Virus record (IMG/VR): IMGVR_UViG_3300034374_010855
Span: 1 to 64,000 of that record
Reading direction: 5' to 3' (one strand)
Length of the DNA: 64,000 bases
Source of the DNA: a virus
Shown: piece after piece, positions 24,934 to 32,196 of the stretch
Layout of the letters: the number at the start of each line of letters is the position of its first letter
Numbering within the stretch: position 1 is the first letter of the stretch
The notes under the pieces: model-generated
What the model saw: the letters and a program-made list of their open reading frames with translations, nothing else
What the model was told of the DNA's origin: nothing
Database searches by the model: none
Position numbers and translations under genes: made by a program

Positions 24934-25530
24934 TTATTTAATTTTATTTTCATTTAATAATTTTTTATAATGTTTTCTAGAAATTGGTTTATACGACTCA
25001 TTTCCCCCAATTTGTACTTGCTCACCTTTAAATATTGGCTTACCGTCATTAATTCTCATATTAATTGACGTTTTACCCCCAAACTCACAAATTGTTTTCA
25101 GTTCTTCTATTGTGTCGGCTAAAGTCATTAAATAAATTGAGCCTTCAAAAGGTTCTCCTAAATAATCGGAACGTAAACCATAACAAATAACTGGTATATT
25201 TAGATAATCTACTACGTCAGTAAGTTGCCAAACTTGTTCTTTGGTTAAAAATTGAGCTTCATCTACTAAAACACAAGATACTTTATTTATTTGATTAAAA
25301 CCTAATTTTTCATAAACCATTTTATATAAATTACTTTTTTTATTAAAAGTATTAGCATCACGACTAATACCAATCCTAGAAGTGATTTTCTTTTTACCAA
25401 ATCTATCATCTAAATCAGAAGTTAAAACAAATACTTTTTTGTTTTTTTCTTCATAGTTATATGCTGTTTTCAATAAATCAAGAGATTTACCAGCACCCAT
25501 GGTCGAATATCTAAAATACAGTTTTTCCAT
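24934..25530 (-). CDS. tdk: Thymidine kinase
   Basis: 198 residues; phosphorylates thymidine to dTMP. Type II TK marks: N-terminal P-loop STMGAGKSLDLLKTAYNYEE (10-29) and VLVDEAQFLTKEQV (catalytic Glu in DEAQF), then YGLRSDYLGEPFEGS. The usual four-cysteine zinc ribbon seems lost: only ICEFGGKTSINMR with one Cys is visible, which is known in some phage enzymes but reduces certainty about stability. Overlaps 25511-25771 by 20 bases. Confidence 0.9.
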   Translation of the reverse strand: MEKLYFRYSTMGAGKSLDLLKTAYNYEEKNKKVFVLTSDLDDRFGKKKITSRIGISRDANTFNKKSNLYKMVYEKLGFNQINKVSCVLVDEAQFLTKEQVWQLTDVVDYLNIPVICYGLRSDYLGEPFEGSIYLMTLADTIEELKTICEFGGKTSINMRINDGKPIFKGEQVQIGGNESYKPISRKHYKKLLNENKIK

Positions 25531-25771
25531 TTTTATTTGTTATAAATTCTATTTCATTTTTAGTTTCTATCCAAACTCTAGCACCACAAGATAATGGTTT
25601 ATCTGGTGAATATATAATGGTAGCTACCTCATCACCATCTTTATCTTTAATAATCACTTTATCAGCATAATCATTAGTTTTATATGTCTTACAAGTAATA
25701 ACTGGATTTCTTTCACCAGTTTTTGTATTTCTTCTAATTACATGTTGATTAATATGAATTATTTTCTTCAT
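25511..25771 (-). CDS. Small hypothetical protein
   Basis: 86 residues, MKKIIHINQHVIRRNTKTGE then NPVITCKTYKTNDYADKVII. Beta-rich, basic. It overlaps both the thymidine kinase start and the end of the thioesterase gene, so it is part of one operon. Resembles small phage proteins of unknown function. Confidence 0.75.
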   Translation of the reverse strand: MKKIIHINQHVIRRNTKTGERNPVITCKTYKTNDYADKVIIKDKDGDEVATIIYSPDKPLSCGARVWIETKNEIEFITNKNGKTVF

Positions 25772-26162
25772 AATTTTCTAAATCATATTTTAATTTAACT
25801 CTTTCAGATATACTTATTGGGTCACCTTGTTCATCAATCCTAACAAAAGTCATATTTGTTGTAAGAATAATCTTTTGTTTGCCACTATAAACATTGTGAC
25901 TCCTAGCTTCTAATTTTAATGTAAGACTAGTATTACCAATTTTAAGAACTTTACCATATATTTTCAACAATTGACCTTCTCTAGCTGGTTTATTAAAAAT
26001 ACACTTATCTATAGATTTAGTTACCATCCGTGGTGTGTCACAAACTTCAGAAGCGAATCCAGCTGCTGCTGCATCCATCCAAGCGAGAAGTTTTCCCCCG
26101 AATAGATTCCCATGAAAACCTAAATCAGATTTTTTTATAGGGTGTGTAGTTATGTGTGTCAT
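25749..26162 (-). CDS. Hotdog-fold acyl-CoA thioesterase
   Basis: 137 residues from the ATG at 26162; a TTG at 26189 would add nine residues and overlap the previous gene. It has the YciA/BFIT-type signature SDLGFHGNLFGGKLLAWMDA followed by AAAGFASEVC, and a later TNMTFVRIDEQG. The family hydrolyses acyl-CoA to free fatty acid and CoA. Rare in phages. It could alter host lipid pools or membrane composition, but the substrate is not readable from sequence. Same operon as thymidine kinase. Confidence 0.85.
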   Translation of the reverse strand: MTHITTHPIKKSDLGFHGNLFGGKLLAWMDAAAAGFASEVCDTPRMVTKSIDKCIFNKPAREGQLLKIYGKVLKIGNTSLTLKLEARSHNVYSGKQKIILTTNMTFVRIDEQGDPISISERVKLKYDLENYEENNSY

Positions 26163-26178
26163 AACCAATATTTCTTCT

Positions 26179-26538
26179 TTATTTTCCAAGTTTTTTAATT
26201 TTATCTCTTATTTCGGCTGCTTTTTCATAATCTTCATTAAGTAAACTCATTTTTAACTCATGTTTTAATATTAATAACTCATCATATGTCTCACTTTTAT
26301 TAATTCCATAAAAATTATCATCAAAATCATCTAAATCTGTAAAAAAATTAGGATATTTTGGTACAATACTTATTTTAGGTAAGTTGTTTATGAAATCTTC
26401 CATTATTTTTTCCCTAAACTTTTGTTCATGATATTTTCTAAGAGCATAACCACAAAAAAAGCTGATTAGTGAAAGTAAAATTATTACTATTATGACTAAA
26501 AATGTTACCATATTTACAATATACACAACATTTGACAT
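26179..26538 (-). CDS. Membrane-anchored protein with a C-terminal UVR motif
   Basis: 119 residues: N-terminal transmembrane helix (about 8-33), a linker, then a C-terminal helical pair LILKHELKMSLLNEDYEKAA followed by EIRDKIKKLGK. The end fits the UVR motif (E-x-A-A-x-x-R-D-x-I) that mediates protein contacts in UvrB/UvrC, McsA and ClpC. The phage ClpC-like protein (52271-53557) carries a similar YEKAAELRDEEKN. A membrane-tethered adaptor for a Clp or Uvr system is possible but is inference. Confidence 0.75.
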   Translation of the reverse strand: MSNVVYIVNMVTFLVIIVIILLSLISFFCGYALRKYHEQKFREKIMEDFINNLPKISIVPKYPNFFTDLDDFDDNFYGINKSETYDELLILKHELKMSLLNEDYEKAAEIRDKIKKLGK

Positions 26539-26568
26539 AAAATCAAAAACTATTTACAAAAAATACAA

Positions 26569-26576
26569 TATTTATA
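26569..26576 (+). promoter_or_regulatory. TATTTATA motif, candidate late promoter
   Basis: Exact octamer 13 bases before the ATG at 26590, in the divergent gap with the UVR-motif gene. Confidence 0.5.
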
Positions 26577-26589
26577 TATAAAAAAACAC

Positions 26590-27009
26590 ATGGAAAAATT
26601 ATATACTAAAGAAAGTGAAAAAAATCGTATAAGAAAACTTCATTTACAAGAACAAACATCATCTTCATCGTCAGGTTCTTATGAAACAACTAAAGCTTGG
26701 CAAAGAGGTGGTGATTTAACTAATAATTTTAGAGGTGATAATATAGTTGGTGTTGAATTAACAGTAGATTTACCAAATGAAGTAGATATTACTGGTGGTA
26801 AAATAGGTGGTTTTGGTGATTTTAACTTAGAAGATGATATTGTATTATATGATATGATGGATGAACCTTATGAAGAAGTTGATTTTATGGACTACGAAGA
26901 GAAAAGTGATGTTTTACCAGATTCTTTAGTTAACTTATTTGGTAATTTAGATATGGAATTAGATGAAACTCCAAAAAAAATGAGAGGGTCAAGAAAATGG
27001 AGAAAATAA
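26590..27009 (+). CDS. Candidate virion cargo protein with capsid-targeting-like leader
   Basis: 139 residues. Leader MEKLYTKESEKNRIRKLHLQ ends L19-Q20-E21|Q22, then a Ser-rich stretch (TSSSSSGS). The mature part is acidic with a basic tip (KKMRGSRKWRK). No catalytic motif. Preceded by TATTTATA. First gene of the plus-strand virion-rich region. Confidence 0.75.
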   Translation: MEKLYTKESEKNRIRKLHLQEQTSSSSSGSYETTKAWQRGGDLTNNFRGDNIVGVELTVDLPNEVDITGGKIGGFGDFNLEDDIVLYDMMDEPYEEVDFMDYEEKSDVLPDSLVNLFGNLDMELDETPKKMRGSRKWRK

Positions 27010-27020
27010 TATAATTAATT

Positions 27021-27230
27021 TTATATTAATTTAGAAAGTTTTTCTTTTTCTTTAATCAATCCATCTAAAGTCCAACCATCGTAGTATTCCCCATGGGTTA
27101 TTTCTACGTTTAATTGTTTAACTCTATTTCTTATTTTATTTTTATCTATTTCAGTTAGATTAGTGAACCAATTTAATAAGTCATTATCGTTAACTGAATC
27201 ATATTCATGCCAAAATTTATCTTTATTCAT
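27021..27230 (-). CDS. Small hypothetical protein
   Basis: 69 residues, MNKDKFWHEYDSVNDNDLLN, soluble and helical. Its start overlaps the end of the dCMP deaminase gene by eight bases, so the two form an operon. Function unknown. An AT-only inverted repeat (27007-27014 with 27021-27028) lies at its convergent end. Confidence 0.7.
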   Translation of the reverse strand: MNKDKFWHEYDSVNDNDLLNWFTNLTEIDKNKIRNRVKQLNVEITHGEYYDGWTLDGLIKEKEKLSKLI

Positions 27231-27684
27231 TTTCTATATATTTAACGTTCACACCACATTCTTTAAACATTTCTTGTGATATTTTCCAAGATTCACCCCA
27301 CCTATGGTGTGTAAAGTTAGGTTTTGGTGAACACACTTCTTTTATACCAGACTGAATTATTGCTCTAGCACAATCCACACATGGGAAATATGTTACATAT
27401 ATTTTACATCCTTCTAATTGGACACCATTTTTCCCAGCTTTATAAATAGCGTTTCTTTCAGCGTGTTCTACCCACATATATTTTTGTGGTTTTTCATATC
27501 TATCAAGTTTATTTATATCAGCATTGTTAGGTAAACCGTTATAACCTATAGATTTTTCTGTATTGTCATCACCCACAATCACAGCACCAATTTTTCTATT
27601 AGGGTCTCTAGACCATTTAGATATGTGTGAAGCTAAATTCATAAATCTATCATCCCAATCAGTTGAAATATTATCTTTTTTCAT
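27223..27684 (-). CDS. Deoxycytidylate (dCMP) deaminase
   Basis: 153 residues; converts dCMP to dUMP, the substrate of ThyA. Zinc site: H74-A-E76 in WVEHAERNAIY and C102-V-D-C105 in TYFPCVDCARAII, with Glu76 as proton shuttle. The IGYNGLPNN stretch (46-54) is as in phage T4-type enzymes. Length matches the short bacterial/phage form. Supports dTTP supply together with the ThyA and TK in this window. Confidence 0.93.
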   Translation of the reverse strand: MKKDNISTDWDDRFMNLASHISKWSRDPNRKIGAVIVGDDNTEKSIGYNGLPNNADINKLDRYEKPQKYMWVEHAERNAIYKAGKNGVQLEGCKIYVTYFPCVDCARAIIQSGIKEVCSPKPNFTHHRWGESWKISQEMFKECGVNVKYIENE

Positions 27685-27713
27685 TTTTAAATATAATTTA
27701 AATAAGATAATAA

Positions 27714-27721
27714 TATAAATA
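27714..27721 (-). promoter_or_regulatory. TATTTATA motif (minus strand) upstream of dCMP deaminase
   Basis: Minus-strand TATTTATA 29 bases before the start at 27684. One of only two opposite-strand copies noticed near a minus-strand gene (the other is at 9256-9263). Confidence 0.35.
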
Positions 27722-27817
27722 TTTTAAAAATTAAACATTTTCACCATCATTTAGTTTGTTATCACACAACTCAATTAGATGTCTATGAAGATGGTAAAAA
27801 AAAGTGTTTATTGGAAA

Positions 27818-28063
27818 TTAAGGTCTAAACCCTTTAATCTTTTTTCGAGTAGCTGCACTTATTATTGTTTCTAGGAAATTTATTCTTTCCTGTATTTTAC
27901 TACTGACTATTTGTAATAAATCTAAATCATATTCTGAGTTTACCCAATTAATAAAATCATCACTACTAAAAGGAGCTTCATAGTTATCTAAATCTACTTC
28001 TTCTTCTTGTAGTTTATTAAATAACTCATTTACTTGTTTCTCTGTCAGTATAATTTTAGACAT
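27818..28063 (-). CDS. Candidate virion protein with capsid-targeting-like leader (minus strand)
   Basis: 81 residues, MSKIILTEKQVNELFNKLQE at the start. L18-Q19-E20|E21 fits the processing pattern and the leader resembles that of the gene at 30222 (ILITERQLKRL). The mature part is acidic, then basic (ATRKKIKGFRP). It is the only leader-bearing gene found on the minus strand. Confidence 0.65.
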   Translation of the reverse strand: MSKIILTEKQVNELFNKLQEEEVDLDNYEAPFSSDDFINWVNSEYDLDLLQIVSSKIQERINFLETIISAATRKKIKGFRP

Positions 28064-28136
28064 CTTTTTTATATAATAAATATAGAGTAATTGTACTTTA
28101 TATTAATTTTTATATATCCTTATAAAAAAAAATATT

Positions 28137-28325
28137 ATGGGAAAAATGAAAAATTTATTTATGATAGAAAGAGAAAACCAATCACTTAATGATGACTACT
28201 TAGATGATTCATTTCATTATGACTGTTGGTTAAAATCAGAAATGTTAAGGTCCACAGATGGTCGAAATTTTAATTCTCTATCTGAACGTAAGGACAAAGA
28301 TTTAGATGACTCAAAAAAATATTGA
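28137..28325 (+). CDS. Possible small protein (competes with the minus-strand frame)
   Basis: 62 residues, MGKMKNLFMIERENQSLNDD, acidic in the middle. It overlaps 28217-28396 on the other strand over about 110 bases and only one is likely real. It has an A-rich leader but no promoter motif. Third-position composition does not separate the two. Confidence 0.35.
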   Translation: MGKMKNLFMIERENQSLNDDYLDDSFHYDCWLKSEMLRSTDGRNFNSLSERKDKDLDDSKKY

Positions 28326-28396
28326 TTTTTTTTACCTAAAAAATTTCTTTTTTTGTACCTAGGATTAGGTATAACTAGTTTAAATTGTATTATCAT
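28217..28396 (-). CDS. Possible small basic protein with upstream promoter element
   Basis: 59 residues from the ATG at 28396, MIIQFKLVIPNPRYKKRNFL then SKSLSLRSDRELKFRPSVDL. A minus-strand TATATTTG (28425-28418) lies 21 bases upstream, favouring this strand over the plus-strand frame at 28137. Function unknown. Confidence 0.5.
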   Translation of the reverse strand: MIIQFKLVIPNPRYKKRNFLGKKNQYFFESSKSLSLRSDRELKFRPSVDLNISDFNQQS

Positions 28397-28492
28397 ATTT
28401 ATTTTTATTTTGTAGTACAAATATAAAAAAATATATCAAAACAACTATATATTTGATTATTTATTTTTATATTTACACTAAAATCTAATACA

Positions 28493-28663
28493 ATGAAATT
28501 AAGTACAAAAGACAAAAAAATATTAGGTGTATGTGGTGGTATCGCTGAATACCTAAATGCTGATGTTACACTGACAAGATTTATTTTTATATTGTTATTT
28601 ATATTCCCAGCTACACCAGCTATTTTAATATACATAATTCTATGGTTATTAATGGAAAAATAA
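28493..28663 (+). CDS. PspC-domain small membrane protein
   Basis: 56 residues. MKLSTKDKKILGVCGGIAEY then LNADVTLTRFIFILLFIF and a second hydrophobic stretch ending IYIILWLL is a complete minimal PspC domain (GVCgGiAeYl...D.tl.R). Followed by a strong terminator. The antisense frame is a shadow. Paralogue of 19153-19305. Possible inner-membrane stress modulator. Confidence 0.85.
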   Translation: MKLSTKDKKILGVCGGIAEYLNADVTLTRFIFILLFIFPATPAILIYIILWLLMEK

Positions 28664-28732
28664 TTTATATCCTTTTTTGATTTTCTAAAAAATCACTATA
28701 TATATTATAGCAGCATGCGTTAAAGCAAAAAG

Positions 28733-28767
28733 AAAAAAAGCAAGCTATTTAAATAGCTTGCTTTTTT
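28733..28767. terminator. Strong bidirectional terminator
   Basis: Perfect palindrome GCAAGCTATTT/AAATAGCTTGC flanked by an A-run and a T-run. It ends transcription after the PspC gene (28663) and isolates the virion genes starting at 28831. Confidence 0.85.
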
Positions 28768-28818
28768 AATGCTTGGAAAATCCAAAACTAATTTTAGAAT
28801 TTATATGTCTATTAAGAA

Positions 28819-28826
28819 TATTTATA
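28819..28826 (+). promoter_or_regulatory. TATTTATA motif, candidate late promoter
   Basis: Exact octamer four bases before the ATG at 28831. Confidence 0.5.
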
Positions 28827-28830
28827 AGAT

Positions 28831-29640
28831 ATGAAAAACGATATCCGTAAAGTTTTAAGAGAATATTGGGATAACCAACAAGACAAATGGGAGTTGTTAG
28901 AAATGGATGTTCGTGCTCTCACAGATAAAATTATTGAACGTCACAAAGATAATTGGGGTGGAGACCAATACGCTGTTATTAATGCAATACAACAAGTATT
29001 TGAAGATATGTTCGAAAAAGTACCAATTAATGAAGTCATAGATAATATTAGAAGTGGGGAAGATAAATTAAAAGACTCCACTACTACTCTTATTGGGTCA
29101 CAACATTATAAAGGTTGGGGCGATAATCAGGGTTATTATAATGAGACTATAAATAAAGACATGTTTTTTAAATTAATAAAAACAATAGTCGAATACACCC
29201 CTTGGGAAAAAATAGAAAAAATCAACGATGATGAACATTACCGTTGGGCGGAAATTATAGACCCCATAGTTAAATTATTTGGTGTTAAAGATATAAACTA
29301 TTCATCAGACGGTCTGGGCACAAGAATGTGGTTTACACTTAAAAACCCTAAAAATTATGATGGTATAAAAGATGGTACCATCACTAATGTTAACCAATTA
29401 GAAATACCCGAAATAAAAACTTTTGAAGTTTATATGGAACAAAGTGACCTTGAAAGGGTAGCTTATAAATATACTGTAACTGTTGTGGGTTATGATAAAG
29501 ACTATGTTTATAATACAGTAAAATACGATGAAGATAATTTATATAATTGGTACGACCATGATGATAGTAAGGGGTTTGATAGGGAAGTGTACCACTCGGA
29601 GCCAATAGAACAAGAAATTTTATCAATAAAAGAAGTATAA
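28831..29640 (+). CDS. Candidate virion protein, short leader
   Basis: 269 residues. MKNDIRKVLREYWDNQQDKW: L9-R10-E11|Y12 fits the processing pattern, with a leader shorter than usual and similar to NKNIRKVLRQ of the next gene. The rest is acidic and Trp-rich with no catalytic motif (WTEI... not seen; LGTRMWFTLKNPKNYDG near residue 170). Preceded by TATTTATA four bases from the ATG. Function unknown. Confidence 0.7.
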   Translation: MKNDIRKVLREYWDNQQDKWELLEMDVRALTDKIIERHKDNWGGDQYAVINAIQQVFEDMFEKVPINEVIDNIRSGEDKLKDSTTTLIGSQHYKGWGDNQGYYNETINKDMFFKLIKTIVEYTPWEKIEKINDDEHYRWAEIIDPIVKLFGVKDINYSSDGLGTRMWFTLKNPKNYDGIKDGTITNVNQLEIPEIKTFEVYMEQSDLERVAYKYTVTVVGYDKDYVYNTVKYDEDNLYNWYDHDDSKGFDREVYHSEPIEQEILSIKEV

Positions 29641-29652
29641 AGATTTTAAAAG

Positions 29653-29660
29653 TATTTATA
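29653..29660 (+). promoter_or_regulatory. TATTTATA motif, candidate late promoter
   Basis: Exact octamer four bases before the ATG at 29665. Confidence 0.5.
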
Positions 29661-29664
29661 TATT

Positions 29665-30201
29665 ATGAAAAGAAAAGTATCAAACAAAAACATTAGAAAA
29701 GTTTTAAGACAAATTATTAGTGAAGGTCACGATTCTTCTTATATGGCAAAATCACAATTATACAATATAGCAAGAAAAGCTCAAAGTATGTTTAATAAAC
29801 TTGAAAAAGGTCAACCATTAGATGATTGGATGGAATCACATATAGCTAAAATGGACAGTATGATGGATAGTGTAAATGATTCTTTCACATATGACCACCA
29901 TGAAGGTAAAGGATGTCCTAAAGGGATGTACTGGTGTGAAAAAGACCAAATTTGTAAACCAGATTCACAAAATATGAATTTAATTATCTCAACACAGGAC
30001 ATGATGGAACAAGACTTTACTGTAGAACCTCAAATACCAACTCAACCAAGAGAAAAAGATATTAGAGGAGTATTTGGTGATAAATACGGTCCTTATATCC
30101 CTATGGATGTTTTAAGGTATATGAGAAAAAATCCAGAAGCTATAATTAAAAGATTGTATGGACTTTATGGTGATAAAATTTATGATTATATGCCAAAATA
30201 A
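29665..30201 (+). CDS. Candidate virion cargo protein with Cys motif
   Basis: 178 residues. Leader MKRKVSNKNIRKVLRQIISE ends I18-S19-E20|G21. The mature part has a compact KGCPKGMYWCEKDQICKPDS motif (about residues 89-108) with three cysteines, a pattern I recall in other phage virion proteins. A basic C-terminal region (MRKNPEAIIKRLYGLYGDK) follows. Preceded by TATTTATA. Function unknown. Confidence 0.75.
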   Translation: MKRKVSNKNIRKVLRQIISEGHDSSYMAKSQLYNIARKAQSMFNKLEKGQPLDDWMESHIAKMDSMMDSVNDSFTYDHHEGKGCPKGMYWCEKDQICKPDSQNMNLIISTQDMMEQDFTVEPQIPTQPREKDIRGVFGDKYGPYIPMDVLRYMRKNPEAIIKRLYGLYGDKIYDYMPK

Positions 30202-30221
30202 TTTTAGTAAAAAAAATAAAA

Positions 30222-30341
30222 ATGGCTAAAATATTAATTACAGAAAGACAATTAAAACGACTAAGTAAATTAGTTTTAAAAGAACAGAATAGTAGACGTA
30301 AAGTTGTTCCAAGACATAAAGTACTATCACAAAAAAAATAA
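30222..30341 (+). CDS. Minimal leader plus 18-residue basic peptide
   Basis: 39 residues. MAKILITERQLKRLSKLVLK is a full capsid-targeting-like leader ending L19-K20-E21|Q22. Cleavage would leave only QNSRRKVVPRHKVLSQKK, an 18-residue peptide with 7 Arg/Lys and 1 His. Such a peptide could neutralise packaged DNA, like small basic internal peptides of T4-type heads. It follows 29665-30201 by 20 bases. Too short for routine gene calling, but the leader match is strong. Confidence 0.65.
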   Translation: MAKILITERQLKRLSKLVLKEQNSRRKVVPRHKVLSQKK

Positions 30342-30412
30342 TTACTTACTAAAATTTTCAGTTGCTGGTAACTGAACAGTTATTATTAAATTTAATTTTT
30401 TATTGTAAGTAA
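30342..30412. repeat. Nested inverted repeats
   Basis: Outer arms TTACTTAC (30342-30349) and GTAAGTAA (30405-30412) enclose a perfect hairpin TCAGTT-GCTGGT-AACTGA (30358-30375). It lies right after the stop of the mini-peptide gene. Could be a structured 3' end, a processing site or a regulatory RNA. No T-run, so not a standard terminator. Confidence 0.4.
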
Positions 30413-30457
30413 TGTAATCTCCATATTAATACTTAAATGTTTTTACTTTGTGAGGTA

Positions 30458-30465
30458 TATTTATA
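30458..30465 (+). promoter_or_regulatory. TATTTATA motif, candidate late promoter
   Basis: Exact octamer 33 bases before the ATG at 30499. Confidence 0.5.
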
Positions 30466-30498
30466 GTAAAATAAAATTGTCAAATAAAGATATTTAAA

Positions 30499-31944
30499 AT
30501 GAAAAAAAATTTAATTAACGAAGACATCAGAAAAATGATGGGACTTATTGATTACGATAGAGGTAAAACTTTAACAGAAAATAAGACTAGACAATATTTG
30601 TCTGAACAAAATGAGGATGATGTTTTTATTTCTCTCAAAAATGAATTAAGTAGAGCCTCACAAGGACCGGGAACAAATGAGGATAAATTTCTAAATGCGT
30701 TTAACCTTATCCCTGACGATAGATTCGATGAAATGATAGAAAAATTAATGACCACTAAAATGGTTGGTGAAGATGGTCTAAATGAGTTAATTAAAAGTGA
30801 ATTTGATAGGACAATACCTACTGATGTTGAGGTAATCCGAAAGATAAAGATTATTTTAGATAAAAAAAGTAATAAATATACTATTGATTTAACACCAGCA
30901 CCAAATAAAAAATATCCGAGCAGTTTAAATATAATATCTAAAGGTGAAATGTCAAAAACAGAAGAACCTAGAGGTGAAATGTCAAAAACAGAAGAACCTA
31001 GAGGTGAAGGTAAAGCTTCAGTAAGAAGAATATTTATAAAATATCCTTGTGTTCAAGACACAATAGACATTGCATCAGAAATTATTTACCCATATAAAGA
31101 AAAGGATAACCAAGTTCTTATAACATTAGAAAATGGGGACAAGATGTTAGTTAGTACAGCTGGAAAATATGTAGCTATAATTGGTGGTAATAAAAGTTCC
31201 GGTACTATAGAATGTGAAGGTGACCTTACTCTTGATGATGAAGAATTAACTTTGTCTGAATCAAGATATATTTTTGAACAAACTTTCGGTTCAATTAAAT
31301 TAATTCCAAAATCTGAAGTTGCTGGTAAAGAGGTTACAAAAGGAACAAGTGGTCCTTCGGGAACAAGTGGACTTAGTGGTTCATTTACTAGAACAGATGT
31401 GACATATGCAGATATAGCTGCTGGTAAAGGTGAATTCAAAAAAGGTGATAAAGGTGAAGAAGTTAAAAAAGCACAAGAAGAATTAAATAAATCAAACAAA
31501 GTAAATCCTAAATTAAAAGTAGATGGTATGTTTGGCCCTAAAACTGAAACCGCTGTAGGCCAAGTTGGTGGTGAAAAAGTATTTAACAAAGCTGTAATTG
31601 ATATGTTAAGTGGTCAATCAAAAGCTACTGGTGAAGCTGCTGGTGAAGAAGTCACACAACAAGAAGAAAAGAAATTAGACATGGTTACTGTTGAGAAAGA
31701 AAAATCTGATGCAGAAACTTTAAAAAACCAAGTAAAAGATTTAGAACAGGCAATTAGTCAACAACCAACTAAAGAACAATGTATGGATTTAATTGCTACA
31801 GCCGCTGCTGGTATTAAAAAAGGTGTTAGAGTAAGTGACACATCTACATTAGAACAATGTTATAATAGTTACAATTTTGGAAAAATTGGTGATGGTTCCA
31901 AAAAAGTTAAAAAAGCTTATGGCCTAAAAGGAAAAGGAAATTAA
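30499..31944 (+). CDS. Candidate virion peptidoglycan-binding protein
   Basis: 481 residues. The leader runs MKKNLINEDIRKMMGLIDYD to L34-S35-E36|Q37. A direct duplication GEMSKTEEPR twice (about 150-170) is followed by beta-rich sequence. A peptidoglycan-binding type 1 domain (KKGDKGEEVKKAQEELN ... VDGMFGPKTETAV) is at about 313-355. After a coiled coil comes a C-terminal module, EQCMDLIATAAAGIKKG ... LEQCYNSYNFGKIGDG ... KKAYGLKGKGN, that matches the end of the 703-residue protein at 44447. Suggests a virion component acting at the cell wall during entry or release. No lytic catalytic domain identified. Confidence 0.8.
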   Translation: MKKNLINEDIRKMMGLIDYDRGKTLTENKTRQYLSEQNEDDVFISLKNELSRASQGPGTNEDKFLNAFNLIPDDRFDEMIEKLMTTKMVGEDGLNELIKSEFDRTIPTDVEVIRKIKIILDKKSNKYTIDLTPAPNKKYPSSLNIISKGEMSKTEEPRGEMSKTEEPRGEGKASVRRIFIKYPCVQDTIDIASEIIYPYKEKDNQVLITLENGDKMLVSTAGKYVAIIGGNKSSGTIECEGDLTLDDEELTLSESRYIFEQTFGSIKLIPKSEVAGKEVTKGTSGPSGTSGLSGSFTRTDVTYADIAAGKGEFKKGDKGEEVKKAQEELNKSNKVNPKLKVDGMFGPKTETAVGQVGGEKVFNKAVIDMLSGQSKATGEAAGEEVTQQEEKKLDMVTVEKEKSDAETLKNQVKDLEQAISQQPTKEQCMDLIATAAAGIKKGVRVSDTSTLEQCYNSYNFGKIGDGSKKVKKAYGLKGKGN

Positions 31945-31953
31945 TAAAAAATT

Positions 31954-32142
31954 ATGGATAAATTAAAACAATTATTTTCAAAAGTAAAAAAGTGGGTTAA
32001 CACCAAAGGTTTTTCTGCTTTAGTATCTCTAGGTGTTGGTGTAGGTTTATGGGTTTTTGGGTATAAAATTTATGCTGGTATAGCTTTCGGTGTATTTTTA
32101 ACCAAAAATTGGGACATTATTAGAGGTTGGTTAAAAAAATAA
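31954..32142 (+). CDS. Small membrane/amphipathic protein
   Basis: 62 residues: basic amphipathic N-terminus MDKLKQLFSKVKKWVNTKGF, then a hydrophobic segment (about 20-48: VSLGVGVGLWVFGYKIYAGI), and a basic end. It follows the peptidoglycan-binding gene by nine bases and is closed by a strong terminator, so the two form one transcript. The layout is compatible with a holin or pore-forming helper. Function inferred only. Confidence 0.7.
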   Translation: MDKLKQLFSKVKKWVNTKGFSALVSLGVGVGLWVFGYKIYAGIAFGVFLTKNWDIIRGWLKK

Positions 32143-32148
32143 AGAAAA

Positions 32149-32169
32149 GGGACTTAAGTCCCTTTTTTT
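32149..32169 (+). terminator. Rho-independent terminator
   Basis: GGGACTTAAGTCCC palindrome followed by seven T, seven bases after the stop at 32142. Confidence 0.85.
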
Positions 32170-32185
32170 ATGCACAATTATAACA

Positions 32186-32193
32186 TATTTATA
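32186..32193 (+). promoter_or_regulatory. TATTTATA motif, candidate late promoter
   Basis: Exact octamer three bases before the ATG at 32197. It supports that start over the ATG at 32170, which lies directly behind the terminator T-run. Confidence 0.5.
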
Positions 32194-32196
32194 AGT

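Noticed and set aside
28405-28635. Minus-strand frame over the PspC gene
   Set aside because: The plus strand encodes an unmistakable PspC domain there.
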